DNA of 64,000 bases from JAHFPN01 sp963765745 (GCA_963765745.1 CAVXXM010000001.1:263530-327529); one strand, 5' to 3'. Shown: positions 8,008 through 25,161, counted from the stretch's first letter. The notes: generated by a model not told the origin, from the sequence alone. Numbers and translations are program-made.

Positions 8008-9363
8008 TTGACGCTGCGAGTCCGAGCAATGCCGCATTCCAAGCCCGCCGCCCCGACCGCGAGCATGTCGGTATTCGACGGCGTCGCGATGCTGGTCGGC
8101 ATTGTGATCGGCATCGGCATTTTCAAGACCCCTTCCCTGGTCGCGGCCAATGTCGGCAGCGAGGCGGCGTTCATCGGCGTCTGGATGCTCGGCGGAATCA
8201 TCGCGCTCGTGGGTGCGCTCTGTTACGCGGAACTGGGCAGCGCGCACCCGAACGCGGGCGGCGAATATCATTTTCTCTCGCGCGCATACGGGCAGTCGGT
8301 GGGACTGCTGTTCGCCTGGGCGCGCGGAACGGTGATCCAGACCGGCGCGATCGCCGCCGTCGGGTTCGTCTACGGCGACTATGCGTCCAACCTGATTCCA
8401 CTCGGCCCGTTCGGTCCTTCGATCCATGCCGGCATCGCGGTGCTGGCGCTTACCGCGATCAACCTGATCGGAACGCCGCAGGGCAAACGCACCCAGGTGC
8501 TGCTCACGGCGCTCACCGTGACCGCCGTGCTGGTCGTGATTGTCGCGGGATTCAGCGCTCGCGCGCCCGTTGCGGCAGCCGCGGCTCCATCGGCGCCGTC
8601 ACTGGGCGCGGTGGGATTCGCCATGGTGTTCGTGCTTCTCACTTATGGCGGGTGGAACGAAGCGGCTTACCTCACCGGCGAGCTGAAGGACGTGCGGCGC
8701 AATATGGCCAAGACCCTGCTGATCGCGACCGGATCGGTGATGGCGATCTATCTTTTGATGAATCTCGCCTATCTCAACGCATTCGGACTCGAAGGCCTGC
8801 GGCGGACCAACGCGGTGGGAGCGGATCTGATGCGCTTGGTGGCGGGCGACGCGGGCGCCGTTCTGTTGAGCCTGATCGTCTGCGTGTGCGCGCTCAGCAC
8901 CTTGAACGCCACGATCTTCACCGGCGCGCGGGTCTATTACGCGCTCGGAAGCGACATTTCCACGATCCGCGTGCTCGGCGTATGGGACGCTCGCGGTCAC
9001 AAACCGGGCAATGCGCTGCTGCTGCAGTGCTCCATCGCGCTGGCCCTGATCGTGTTCGGCGCGGCGACGCGCGAGGGGTTCGAGGCGATGGTGGCCTACA
9101 CCGCGCCGGTGTTCTGGTTCTTCTTGCTCTTGGTCGCGCTCTCGATCTTCGTGTTTCGCCGCCGCGACCCCGAGGCACTGCGCTATCGCATGCCGTTTTA
9201 TCCGCTACCGCCGATTCTACTCAGCGTGGCCGCGGCCTGGATGGTCTATTCCAGCCTCGCCTATGCGGGCGTAGGCGCGATCGTCGGTGTCGTGGTGCTG
9301 CTCGCCGGCACGCCGCTCCTCTTGATCGGCAGGCGGCAGACGTCGGGTTCGGACCGGACCTAG
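8008..9363 (+). CDS. APC superfamily amino acid/polyamine permease
   Basis: About 445 residues with 12 predicted membrane helices. The first helix carries the APC signature GIVIGIGIFKTPSL, where the unwound GxGIF segment binds the amino-group of the substrate, and helix 2 to 3 has ELGSAHPNAGGEYHFLSRAYG, the typical family stretch. The ATG at 8029 (MPHSKPAAPT) is a likelier start than the upstream TTG at 8008. It is an inner-membrane secondary transporter for amino acids or amines, resembling LAT/YfnA-type members. It follows the dodecin gene by about 50-70 bases and may be independently transcribed. The substrate is not readable from the sequence. Confidence 0.88.
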   Translation: MTLRVRAMPHSKPAAPTASMSVFDGVAMLVGIVIGIGIFKTPSLVAANVGSEAAFIGVWMLGGIIALVGALCYAELGSAHPNAGGEYHFLSRAYGQSVGLLFAWARGTVIQTGAIAAVGFVYGDYASNLIPLGPFGPSIHAGIAVLALTAINLIGTPQGKRTQVLLTALTVTAVLVVIVAGFSARAPVAAAAAPSAPSLGAVGFAMVFVLLTYGGWNEAAYLTGELKDVRRNMAKTLLIATGSVMAIYLLMNLAYLNAFGLEGLRRTNAVGADLMRLVAGDAGAVLLSLIVCVCALSTLNATIFTGARVYYALGSDISTIRVLGVWDARGHKPGNALLLQCSIALALIVFGAATREGFEAMVAYTAPVFWFFLLLVALSIFVFRRRDPEALRYRMPFYPLPPILLSVAAAWMVYSSLAYAGVGAIVGVVVLLAGTPLLLIGRRQTSGSDRT

Positions 9364-9390
9364 CGAAAAGGCGCGGCGCGGCCGAGTACA

Positions 9391-10494
9391 CTATCGGCTC
9401 GCGGCTTTCGCCGGTTTCTTCACGGCCAGCAGCAAGTTGGATTCGTTGGGCCGCCAGCGATAGCCGATGCCGAAATCCAGCTTGCGCGGCTTCCCCTGCT
9501 GATAGAGCTGACGCAGCTTGGACTGATAGTGCTCGGGAAACACGCCGATCGGGCCGACATAGGTGCCGAACAGGTTGAGCTGCCACTCGTCGGGCTTGAA
9601 CGCGAACAGCGGAATGCCGGAATCATCCTGCACAATCGTCTGGCTGTTCTCGACGAGGAATTGGCGGATGCGCGAGAACGACTGCCGATGGATAAGATAG
9701 GATGCGCTCTTCAGGAACGCGTCGCCGGGTGCGAGCTTCTCGCAAAACTTGAGAAAGCCGCTGTTTTTCACGCCCGAGTCGGATAGATCGGTGCGGAAAT
9801 AATAGAGGGTCTGCGGCGCATCATCGCCGCGTGAAAACACGATCTTCACGCCGTCGACGGCCTGCCGGGCGCGCACCTGATCGACCGGCGTGACATTGCC
9901 GTCCTTATCCAAATTCACCAGGCTCACGTCTTTGATCGTATTTCCGGAACGCGCGATGAACACGTACAAGATCGGCAGCGTGCCGCTCAGCTCGCCCTGC
10001 TGCAGCTGCTGCCTCATATGCGCGGTGATGAAGAAGCTGAGATTCAAGGCGGTATTCAGCGAGGCGCGAAGGCCCGGCAGCGAGTTGCGCGACCGCTCGG
10101 TGATTTCGGGAACGCGGCCGACCGGTTCGAGACCGGCCAGCACATAGGTCGATGCATTCGGAAAGAATGCGTTGGCATACAAGAAGTCGGGGCCGCTGAA
10201 CGTATAGAACAACGTACCGCGCCGTTCCTTCAGATTTTCCGCGGACCAGGTACGTATTTTCGAAATCTGTTCGCGGTCGAGTTTTTTCCAGGCCGCGTCG
10301 AAGGAACGGGCATGCTGCTGCCAGCCCGCGTCGCGGGTGAATTTCATCAGCGGCGATTCGGCGGAGGGCTGCATGCCGGCGAGATAGCGCGCGGCATCGT
10401 CGGCGCGGGAAGCCTCGGCGGACACCGCGGCATGAGACGCAACGAAATAGATCAGGCCGGCGACGAGGGCAGTAGCCTTCGTGGAAAACGGCAT
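9391..10494 (-). CDS. Exported protein of unknown function
   Basis: A 367-residue protein starting MPFSTKATALVAGLIYFVAS, followed by an Ala-rich stretch ending VSAEA, which reads as a Sec signal peptide. The mature part has no motif I recognise; it contains LFYTFSGPDFLYANAFFPNA, STYVLAGLEPVG and FGIGYRWRPNESNLLLAV, suggesting a periplasmic or surface beta-rich fold. The gene is divergent to a second exported protein (an alpha/beta hydrolase), with about 200 bases between the two likely starts. Conserved-looking but unassigned; I do not infer a function. Confidence 0.75.
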   Translation of the reverse strand: MPFSTKATALVAGLIYFVASHAAVSAEASRADDAARYLAGMQPSAESPLMKFTRDAGWQQHARSFDAAWKKLDREQISKIRTWSAENLKERRGTLFYTFSGPDFLYANAFFPNASTYVLAGLEPVGRVPEITERSRNSLPGLRASLNTALNLSFFITAHMRQQLQQGELSGTLPILYVFIARSGNTIKDVSLVNLDKDGNVTPVDQVRARQAVDGVKIVFSRGDDAPQTLYYFRTDLSDSGVKNSGFLKFCEKLAPGDAFLKSASYLIHRQSFSRIRQFLVENSQTIVQDDSGIPLFAFKPDEWQLNLFGTYVGPIGVFPEHYQSKLRQLYQQGKPRKLDFGIGYRWRPNESNLLLAVKKPAKAASR

Positions 10495-10693
10495 TCTCGG
10501 AATCCTCCGGTGCAGGTCCCTTTTTCAGGAAAACGCGGCAATGAACAAGTCCGAAAATGACTTAGTTTTCGGCTCGATACGAGCCTGGCGCACGCCCGCA
10601 CCCTCGTCTTGGCAACCACGATCCCGTCGTGATTCAATCTTAAGAGTGTCGGTGTTCAGTCGATTCCCCGGCCGAAATGCAGAGGGAACAGCT

Positions 10694-11713
10694 TTGCCAG
10701 CCCTACGCTCGCCGCTGATCGCAGTCGTGCTCTGCGCGCTCGCTTCCCTCGCGCTGCAGGCGCAAACGCTCGCCGCTCCGCGCGATCTGCGTGCTGAGAC
10801 CAGCCCGCTCCTCCCATTGCAACTGGCCCAAGTACCCGTCCCAGCCCGAAAACCGAGCAAGACCAAGCTCGTCGAGTTCGAATATGCCCCCTTCCCGTTC
10901 GAAGGCACCGATCCGCGCACCGGCCGGCCATTCATCAACGCCGACGAAACCGGCCGGCCTGGCCGCGTCACGCGCGGCGGCTTCAAACCGGAGGATCAGA
11001 CCTACGCCGACCAGCGCGTGCTGCTGCACATCCCCGAAGGCTTCGATGTCCGCCGGCCGGCCGCCATTGTCGTGTTCTTCCACGGTCATCGGGCGACGAT
11101 CGCGAGCGACGTGCTCACGCGGCAGCGGGTGGCGGAGCAAATCTCCCTGTCGCATGCCAACGCGGTGCTGGTCGCGCCCCAGTTCGCGGTGAACGCGGCG
11201 GATTCCAGCGCCGGCAGCTTCTGGGAGCCCGATCTATTCAGGCTCTTTCTCGAGGAGACTTCCGAGCAACTTGCGCTGCTGAACGGGGTGCCCGGCACCA
11301 CGCTGATTTTCGACCGTATGCCGGTCATCATCATCGGCTATAGCGGCGGCTATTCGCCGACGGCCTGGGCCATCCATCACAGCAGCACGAACAAGCGCCT
11401 GCGCGGCGTCGTCCTGCTCGATGCGCTCTATGGCGAACTCGACAAGTTCGAGACCTGGATCAAGCGCGACCGCAGCCGCTTCTTCGTCAGCGCCTATCTC
11501 GGCTCCACGCGCGCCAGGAATCTCGAATTGCAGCGAACCCTGGCGGACCAGAACATCCCGCTCCGCACCTCGCTCGAGCCGCGATTGCGGCCCGGCAGCG
11601 TGGTCTTCATCGCCGGCGGCGCCGATGAGCGGCACAGCAGTTTCGTGACGCAAGCCTGGACCGCCAATCCGATCAGCGATCTGCTCAACCGGTTGCCCGA
11701 ATACCGCCGCTGA
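10694..11713 (+). CDS. Exported alpha/beta hydrolase
   Basis: I place the start at the TTG at 10694, which follows an AGAGGGA ribosome-binding site and begins an obvious signal peptide (LPALRSPLIAVVLCALASLA, ending near LAAP); the frame stays open upstream but is not peptide-like. The 339-residue product has the oxyanion segment VVFFHGHRAT, the nucleophile elbow GYSGG and a late His in GADERHSSF, giving a Ser-Asp-His triad with Asp probably in VLLDALYGE. It should be a periplasmic or secreted esterase or lipase-like enzyme. Its divergent partner is also exported. A strong terminator follows the stop codon. Confidence 0.8.
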   Translation: MPALRSPLIAVVLCALASLALQAQTLAAPRDLRAETSPLLPLQLAQVPVPARKPSKTKLVEFEYAPFPFEGTDPRTGRPFINADETGRPGRVTRGGFKPEDQTYADQRVLLHIPEGFDVRRPAAIVVFFHGHRATIASDVLTRQRVAEQISLSHANAVLVAPQFAVNAADSSAGSFWEPDLFRLFLEETSEQLALLNGVPGTTLIFDRMPVIIIGYSGGYSPTAWAIHHSSTNKRLRGVVLLDALYGELDKFETWIKRDRSRFFVSAYLGSTRARNLELQRTLADQNIPLRTSLEPRLRPGSVVFIAGGADERHSSFVTQAWTANPISDLLNRLPEYRR

Positions 11714-11723
11714 CGCCGGCGCA

Positions 11724-11764
11724 TAAAAAAACCGCCGCGGATTTCTCTGCGGCGGCTTTCGTTT
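11724..11764 (+). terminator. Rho-independent terminator (works in both directions)
   Basis: An inverted repeat CCGCCGC...GCGGCGG follows a run of A and is followed by CTTTCGTTT. It lies 10 bases after the hydrolase stop. The A-run on the left makes it also suitable as a terminator for the minus-strand receptor gene that ends at 11794. Confidence 0.85.
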
Positions 11765-11793
11765 CGATACCGAAGCGGCTCAGCCGAGCGCCG

Positions 11794-12777
11794 TCACTGC
11801 GGCTCGACCTTGGCGAGCTTGAACACCTCGGCCCATCTCGGAATGTCCTGCTTGAGATACGCGTGGAGCGACTCGGGCGTGCCGGGGAACGGATCGGCGA
11901 TGGCGCCCTTCTGGAAGAAATCCTTGGTTTCCTGGCTGGCGAGGACCTGGTTCAGCCATGACGACATCTGATCGACGAACGGCCGCGGCGTCTTGGCCGG
12001 GAACCAGGCGCCCCACCAGGCTTCGAGATGGAAATTCGGCACCCCGCTCTCCTGCAGGGTCGGAACCGCCGGGTCGAGGCCGCTGCGGGCCGAGGTGGTG
12101 ACCGCAAGCACGCGCAGATTTCCGCTGCGCCCTTGCCCGATCCCGAACGTGGCATCGGACCACAGAAAGTCGATGAGACCGGATTTCATGTCGTTCAGCG
12201 CTTCGGGCGTGCTCTTGTAGGGCACGGCGACGATCTTGAGGCCGGTGCGCTCCTTGAGCAGCTCGCCGGCGGCCAGCGAAATGTTGTTGGGGTAGCCGTA
12301 GGAGGCCTTGTCGCCCTTCTCCTTGAGCAGCGCGAGCAACTCCTTGACCGAGCGGGCGGGAGATTGCGGGCTCACCGCGAGCAGGAACGGGAGTTTGACC
12401 AGCGTGGTGACGTGCGCAAAGTCGTCGAGCACGTTATGCGGAAGGCTTTTGTAGAGATACGGATTGCCGGCCATTCCATTGCCCGGATTGATGAACAGCG
12501 TGTAGCCGTCGGGCTTGGCGCGCGCTACGTATTCGGCGGCGATCGTCGTCCCGGCGCCGACCTTGTTCTCGACGATGAAGGTCTTGCCGGAGCGCTTGCG
12601 CAACTGCTCGACGAAATAGCGCACCAGGATGTCGGCGCCGGTGCCCGGCGCGTAGCCGCAGACGACGCGGATCTCGCGGGACGAAGGATACAGCTCCTGC
12701 GCTCCCGCTCGAAAGCTGGCGAGCGCCAGCGGCGCGAGCGCGGCGCCGACGAGCAAGTCTCTGCGTGCAATACCCAT
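11794..12777 (-). CDS. Bug/TctC-type tripartite tricarboxylate transporter substrate-binding protein
   Basis: The 327-residue protein starts MGIARRDLLVGAALAPLALA, a signal peptide with a twin arginine (Tat type), cleaved near FRAGAQE. The mature part shows the Bug family pattern: IRVVCGYAPGTGADILVRYF, FIVENKVGAGTTIAAEYVA, KPDGYTLF, then VAVPYKSTPEALNDMKSG and PTLQESGVPNF. Bug proteins bind carboxylates or aromatic acids in the periplasm and feed a TctAB permease. No tctA or tctB lies here, so it is an orphan receptor, as is very common in proteobacteria rich in this family. It stands between the hydrolase and the rRNA operon. Confidence 0.92.
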   Translation of the reverse strand: MGIARRDLLVGAALAPLALASFRAGAQELYPSSREIRVVCGYAPGTGADILVRYFVEQLRKRSGKTFIVENKVGAGTTIAAEYVARAKPDGYTLFINPGNGMAGNPYLYKSLPHNVLDDFAHVTTLVKLPFLLAVSPQSPARSVKELLALLKEKGDKASYGYPNNISLAAGELLKERTGLKIVAVPYKSTPEALNDMKSGLIDFLWSDATFGIGQGRSGNLRVLAVTTSARSGLDPAVPTLQESGVPNFHLEAWWGAWFPAKTPRPFVDQMSSWLNQVLASQETKDFFQKGAIADPFPGTPESLHAYLKQDIPRWAEVFKLAKVEPQ

Positions 12778-12877
12778 ATCCGATCCTCCCGATTTTCGTT
12801 CTCGCCGGGCCTCGATGCCCGGCTTTGACGAAACAGCCTAGGTCAAACGCCTCAAGCCGACAACGCGTCGAAAAAAC

Positions 12878-12917
12878 GCAAAAAGCCGCCACGGATTCCT
12901 CCATGACGGCTTTTTGC
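12878..12917 (-). terminator. Terminator of the rRNA operon
   Basis: On the minus strand GCAAAAAGCCG...CGGCTTTTTGC forms a hairpin ending in a T-run, about 30 bases after the 5S gene. The symmetry would also stop transcription coming from the plus strand. Confidence 0.85.
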
Positions 12918-12945
12918 TTCGATTGTGAAGAGGGATCTGTCCTTG

Positions 12946-13064
12946 GCAGGCCTGGCAGCGACCTACTTTCGCGCGTCTTGAGACGAACTATCATCGGCGC
13001 GGTGGAGATTAACGGCCGAGTTCGGGATGGGATCGGGTTTAGGCCCCACGCTATGGCCACCAGA
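12946..13064 (-). rRNA. rrf: 5S ribosomal RNA
   Basis: The minus strand reads CTGGTGGCCATAGCGTGGGG, then CCCGATCCCATCCCGAACTC, and ends GTAGGTCGCTGCCAGGCCTG, the standard 5S helices I, II/III and V. It is the last gene of the operon, about 140 bases after the 23S 3' end, and is followed by a terminator. End points are accurate to a few bases. Confidence 0.95.
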
Positions 13065-13204
13065 CCAGCAAAAGACAGAGGGTGAAGCAAGCGAGCGTTG
13101 CGAGCGCAGTCCCCGGGGTTTTGCCCGCGGGCTTCGACTCACAAGCTCAAGGTCTTTGTCTCATCATGCGTCGCGCGCTTTCGCGCATGGACATGGAAGA
13201 TGAG

Positions 13205-16431
<3,227 letters not shown>

Positions 16432-16465
16432 GGATCGCGCGAGGCCAGTACGCGTGAGAGAAAGT

Positions 16466-16542
16466 TGGTGGGCCTGGGAAGATTTGAACTTCCGACCTCA
16501 CGCTTATCAAGCGCGCGCTCTAACCAGCTGAGCTACAAGCCC
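16466..16542 (-). tRNA. tRNA-Ile (anticodon GAU)
   Basis: The minus strand reads GGGCTTGTAGCTCAGCTGGT, anticodon arm with CTTGATAAG giving GAT, T-arm AGTTCAAATCT and encoded CCA. It lies about 215 bases after the 16S 3' end and about 35 before tRNA-Ala, the standard Ile-Ala spacer pair. Confidence 0.97.
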
Positions 16543-16751
16543 TGATCCTCGGACCGTCCGCCATAACCCGTAAGAGTAAAAGACCTGTAAGGGTCAAGCA
16601 CCCGTAAAGGCATAGCGGCACGGGCTCGTCCATGAAGGAAGAAAGAGAAGCGTAGACGGCGGAATCCCGCCATATGAGCCCTGACTGGGCTCTTTGTTTT
16701 CCTAAGCGATCCAATAGAGGACATCGCAAGAGTGCGAGCCCCTGAAGGATC

Positions 16752-18247
<1,496 letters not shown>

Positions 18248-18602
18248 GATCTGATTCGGCTTTTCTCGATCACAACGTTTGACGAGTCCCAAGCACAAAC
18301 CGATCACTTGCGTGACCGCTTGGCTTGAAAATCAAAACGTAGGACCGCCGAAGTCTCTTTTGGCCTTCAACCGCGCATAGCTTGCGCCTGCGAGGAGGAA
18401 AGCCCGCAAGGACTCCGCCGCCCACGTTTCTCTTTCTTCCGTTCCACTTTTCAAACAGCATCGGCTCGTCGCCGGTCATGCGACCGACAAAAAAAGCCGT
18501 CGAAGCAGCCTCGCTCCCGGTGAGAACCGGAAGCGAACGACCAGAGGCCGATGAGGAGCTTCGCCGGAACGCCTACCCGCCTAAGCGGAGGCGCGCCGTA
18601 AT
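18248..18602 (-). other. rRNA operon leader
   Basis: About 350 bases between the predicted transcription start and the 16S 5' end on the minus strand. It holds a GC-rich inverted repeat (CGCTTCCGG/CCGGGAGCG near 18510-18540) followed by a run of seven T near 18487, which resembles a leader attenuator or antitermination region. No coding frame looks real. Confidence 0.55.
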
Positions 18603-18609
18603 GAAGACC

Positions 18610-18638
18610 TTATATGGTCAGCATGAAACCCTTGTCAA
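18610..18638 (-). promoter_or_regulatory. rRNA operon promoter
   Basis: On the minus strand a perfect TTGACA (-35, bases 18638-18633) and ATATAA (-10, bases 18615-18610) are separated by exactly 17 bases. They face the 16S gene about 370 bases away. This is the best sigma-70-type match in the window. Confidence 0.8.
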
Positions 18639-18825
18639 CGGCTGGCTTGCGCGTGTTTTTACCAATTCAGCATGCCCACTGAAGTATCCATGAGGGCATT
18701 CTTCCGCACCGCAAACAACCTGTAAGATTTGCCCGATTTTCTGCACTATTCGGGGCCAGTGTCCCGGCGTCATTTGGGCAACCGCGAGCGCTCCGTTTGT
18801 CGGCTGCGGGTGGGGAGAAATCGGC

Positions 18826-20783
18826 TTGGATAGCTGGCGCAGAGTAGCCGGCCGTGGACCCCACGGCTCCGGCCACGCGATCGATCTAGGAAACGAGCCT
18901 CCGCTCGGCCTCGACGGCGACGTCGAGGAGACGATCGACCGCCGGCGCGTATCGATCCGCTGGCTCGCCGCAACCATACTCGTTGCGCTCTCCGGCGGCG
19001 GACTAATGGGCGGCGCGGTCTGGTCCGCGCTCGACGGCGAGTACCGCTTCGCCACGCTTCCTGAAATCGCACGCTTGGTTCTGCGCACGGCCGACGAGCG
19101 CGCTCTGAGCGCTCCGCGCAAGACCGACCGCGTTTCGCTGTTCGCCGATACGATCTCGGCGCGGCAGACGATCCGCGTGTCCACCACGACGCGCCAGGGC
19201 GAGCGCGAAATCGTTCGCGTCAGGCCTTATGTCCGCGTCGCGACCAACCTGGTGCTGGCGCCTTCGTCGCTTTCCGCGACCGTGCCTGCGTTCAATCCGC
19301 AGAAGCTCATCGCCGAAGCCGGCATGGAGCAGGAGCAGGAGCCGCAGATCGAATCGACCGGCGAGCTCACCATCGTCATGCGCGAACTGATCGCGGTCCC
19401 GGCCAGCGCCAAGATCGCCGCGTCGATACCGATCGAGGAAGTGAATGCGCGCGTGATCGCCGCGCTCGATCCGGCGACCGGATCGGTCGGCCTGCCGCAC
19501 GTGTTCACGCGTCCGGGGCTCGCGATCAACGGCGGCCGGCTCGCCTATGCGACCGAAGGCGACATCGTCGGCCCCAATGGGCTCGCGGCGATCGCGGAGA
19601 ACATGAGCACCGTGCAGAAGACCGCGCCCGAAGCGACCGGCGGCACGGCCTGGAACGAGCGCACCGTGGTCGTGAAGAAGGGTGAATCGCTCAACATTAT
19701 TCTCCGCGATCTCGGAGCGCCGGCGCCGACGATCCGCCCACTGCTGGCCGCATTCGGCGCCAAGGCGCGGGAGGGCGCGATCAAGGAAGGCTTTCGTGTG
19801 CGCGTCCTGATCGGCAGCGAGAACGGGCAATTCGCTCCGCTGCGCGTCAGCATCTTCAGCGAAAAGACGCACGAGGGTACCGTCGCCCTCGCCGACAATG
19901 GCCGCTACGTCTCGGTCGAGGAGCCGCGCGACTTCAACGTTGCCAGGACGCCGACCGCCGAATCCGAGGACGAGGACGAGAGCCGCGGCATGCGGCTCTA
20001 CCAGAGCATCTACGAGACCGCGCTCAAGAACGATATTCCGCGGCCGATCATCGAGAACCTGATCCGCATCTATTCGTTCGACGTCGATCTGCAGCGGCGC
20101 GTGCGCGTGGGCGACTCCTTCGAGGTGCTGTTTGCCGGCGACGAGCCCGAGGCCCATAGCGAGGTGCTGTTCGCCTCGCTCAACGTGGCCGGCGAACCGC
20201 GCCGCTATTTCCGGTTCCTGACCAGCGACGATGGCCTGGTCGATTTCTACGACGAGACCGGCAAGAGCGCGAAGAAGTTCCTGGTGCGCAAACCGATGGC
20301 CGGCGGCATCTACCGCTCGGGCTTCGGCCCGCGCCGGCATCCGATCCTCGGCTACACGCGCATGCATCTCGGCGTCGACTGGGCCGACGATACCGGCTCG
20401 CCGATCTTCGCCGCCGGCAACGGCGTCGTCATCAAGGCCGAATGGGACTCCGGCTACGGCCGCCGGGTCGAAATCCAGCACCTCAACGGCTACGTCACCA
20501 CCTATTCGCACATGTCGGTTTTCGCTCGCGGCATCGCCGAGGGCACCAAGGTGCGCCAGGGCCAGGTCATCGGCTTTGTCGGCTCGTCGGGTCTGTCGGC
20601 CGGCCCGCATCTGCACTACGAGGTGCTGATCAACGGCACGCACGTCGATCCCATGCGCGTGCGCTTGCCGCGCGGGCGCGTGATCGAAGGTCCGCTGCTT
20701 GCCGGATTCGAGCGCGAGCGGACCCGCATCGAGGAAATTCTCGCGCGCGCCCCCGGCGCGCCGCGCGTGGCGCAGACGGCGAA

Positions 20784-20787
<4 letters not shown>
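18826..20787 (+). CDS. M23 family murein endopeptidase, membrane-anchored
   Basis: The start is taken at a TTG (18826) with a GGGGAG ribosome-binding site about 8 bases upstream. The 653-residue protein has one N-terminal membrane helix (SIRWLAATILVALSGGGLMG, residues about 45-65), a long region with a LysM-like or OapA-like segment, and a C-terminal LytM domain. Zinc ligands are visible: H514 and D518 in HLGVD, H595 and H597 in HLHYE. It should cut peptide crosslinks in peptidoglycan in the periplasm, like MepM/NlpD-type proteins. Its stop overlaps the convergent clpB stop by three bases. It is transcribed away from the rRNA operon. Confidence 0.9.
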
Positions 20788-23381
<2,594 letters not shown>

Positions 23382-23574
23382 TTGCCGCTCCTAGGCATGC
23401 CGCGGCCGTCCCTGAGGCCCAACCGTAGCATCCGAATTTGGCGAGCGCTTACCCGCCCACGCCGATTTTTAAGTGGGGTTCGAGGCGCCCCTGCGGAAGG
23501 GGCCGGGCAGCGGAATTTCGAGCTGGAACCCCTTGGGACTGGACGCTTCGCCCCGGATCGCGGAAAAGCGGTTA

Positions 23575-24351
23575 ATGCCGCCCGCCCCCAACTCCGCCCG
23601 CATCGCCGCCCTCTACCGCTATCCGGTGAAGGGGCTGTCAGCCGAGCGCCTGCCGACGGTCACGCTCGGTATCGGCGAGACCTTCCCGGCCGACCGGGCG
23701 TTCGCGCTCGAGAATGGTCCTTCGGGCTTCGATCCCGCCGCGCCCGTTTGGCAGCCCAAGATCAAGTTCCTTTGCCTCATGAAGAACGCGAAGATCGCCG
23801 CGCTCTCGACGCGCTACGACGATGCGAGCGAAAAGCTGATCGTCGCGAAGGACGGGCGCACGCTTCTCGAAGCGAGCCTGCGCGATGCCACAGGCCGTGC
23901 CGCCATCGAGCGCTTCTTCCAGGATTATATGGGCAGCGAAGCGCGCGGGCCGGTGCGTGTGCTGGAAGCGCCCGGCCACAGCTTTTCGGACGTCGCGCGA
24001 AAAGTGGTCTCGATCATCAATCTGGAGAGCGTGCGCGCGCTCGAAGCGTCGATCGGGCGTCCGGTCCATCCGCTGCGCTTCCGCGGCAATCTCTATGTGG
24101 AAGGCTGGCCGGCCTGGGCGGAAGTCGGACTCGTGGGGCGCGATCTGGAGATCGGGAACGCACGGCTTCGGGTCGTGAAAATGATCAAGCGCTGTGCCGC
24201 GACCCAGGTCGATCCGGAAACGGCCGCGCGCGACATCGACGTGCCCGACGCGCTCTATCGCCTCACGGGCGAAGACGACTGCGGAATCTATGCGGAAGCG
24301 ATCAAAGCCGGACGGATCGCCGAAGGCGATCCGATCAAAATCATCGGCTGA
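23575..24351 (+). CDS. MOSC domain-containing protein
   Basis: I choose the ATG at 23575, ahead of ARIAALYRYPVKGLSAE, the N-terminal MOSC beta-barrel segment; the frame is open upstream but without family character. The 258-residue protein has the MOSC core VSIINLESVRALE, FRGNLYVEGWPAWAE and the conserved Cys in MIKRCAATQVDPETA, the residue thought to carry sulfur or coordinate Moco-related ligands. It resembles the YcbX/mARC-like group, which reduces N-hydroxylated compounds. Partner redox protein not seen nearby. It is divergent from clpB and converges with the DUF4167 gene 3 bases away. Confidence 0.88.
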   Translation: MPPAPNSARIAALYRYPVKGLSAERLPTVTLGIGETFPADRAFALENGPSGFDPAAPVWQPKIKFLCLMKNAKIAALSTRYDDASEKLIVAKDGRTLLEASLRDATGRAAIERFFQDYMGSEARGPVRVLEAPGHSFSDVARKVVSIINLESVRALEASIGRPVHPLRFRGNLYVEGWPAWAEVGLVGRDLEIGNARLRVVKMIKRCAATQVDPETAARDIDVPDALYRLTGEDDCGIYAEAIKAGRIAEGDPIKIIG

Positions 24352-24354
24352 AGC

Positions 24355-25161
24355 TTACTCGGCCGGACCCTGCGGCTTCGGCGGGGTGAACTCGCCCGCC
24401 GGCTGCTCGCCTGCCGGCGCGGCTTGAGCCGGCAGGCCTTGAGCCGGCGCTTCGTTGGGACCGCGCTGCTCCAATTCGCCGCCCCCGTGCGGACGAAAGC
24501 GGCGCCGGTGCCGCCCGCCGAAACGTCCGCCGCCACGGTCGCCCTGCTCAGGGTTAAAGCCATTTCCCGGCGCCTGGTTCGGAGGCTGGTTCGGTGCCTG
24601 ACCGCCACCGGTGATGAAGGATGGAAGGCCGGGATCGCGCGGCTCGTCCGGACGGCGCTGCTGCTGCGGCTGGAAATTCGGCTGCGGCTGCGGCTGGGGT
24701 TGCGGTTGGTGCTGCTGCGGTTGCCGGTACTGCTGCTGCGGCTGCTGTTGATGCGACGGCTGTTGAAAATGCGGCTGCGGTGCGCCCGGTGCGCCGGGGT
24801 GCTGCGGCATGTCGGGCGATCCATCGTCGCCTTCGTCGTCGTCGTACTCCTCGCCAAGCTGGTCGGGGCGCGGGGGTGCCGGCTGAGGCTGAGTATTGTG
24901 CGGGTTCTGCTGCGCGAAGGCGGCCTGTGCGGCGACGATCAAGCGGAAATAATGCTCGGCGTGCTGCAGGTAGCCTTCGGCGGCGACCGGATCGCCGGAG
25001 GTCTGCGCGTCGCGCGCGAGCTGCATGTATTTGTCGGCGATGTGATGGGCGGTCCCGCGGACCTTCACGTCCGGGCCGTTGGATTCGTATACCCGTGTCA
25101 TCGGGTTATGGTTGCGGCGATTGCGGCCGCGCATGCGTTGCTTCTGATGACCATTCCTCAT
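24355..25161 (-). CDS. DUF4167 domain-containing protein
   Basis: The N-terminus MRNGHQKQRMRGRNRRNHNP and the following region HIADKYMQLARDAQTSGDPV, YLQHAEHYFRLI define DUF4167, a domain found almost only in alphaproteobacteria. Residues 90-200 are a low-complexity Pro/Gln-rich and acidic stretch, and the tail is Gly/Arg- and then Pro-rich, so most of the 268 residues are likely disordered. The basic Arg-rich N-terminus hints at nucleic-acid binding. An AAGGAG site lies 12 bases before the ATG. It ends the conserved lysC-ptsP-prfA-prmC-DUF4167 neighbourhood. Function unknown. Confidence 0.9.
   Translation of the reverse strand: MRNGHQKQRMRGRNRRNHNPMTRVYESNGPDVKVRGTAHHIADKYMQLARDAQTSGDPVAAEGYLQHAEHYFRLIVAAQAAFAQQNPHNTQPQPAPPRPDQLGEEYDDDEGDDGSPDMPQHPGAPGAPQPHFQQPSHQQQPQQQYRQPQQHQPQPQPQPQPNFQPQQQRRPDEPRDPGLPSFITGGGQAPNQPPNQAPGNGFNPEQGDRGGGRFGGRHRRRFRPHGGGELEQRGPNEAPAQGLPAQAAPAGEQPAGEFTPPKPQGPAE

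Noticed and set aside
24640..24800. Repetitive CTGCTGCGG-type DNA that could be taken for a tandem repeat or CRISPR-like array
   Set aside because: The units vary and keep the reading frame; it encodes the Pro/Gln-rich linker of the DUF4167 protein.
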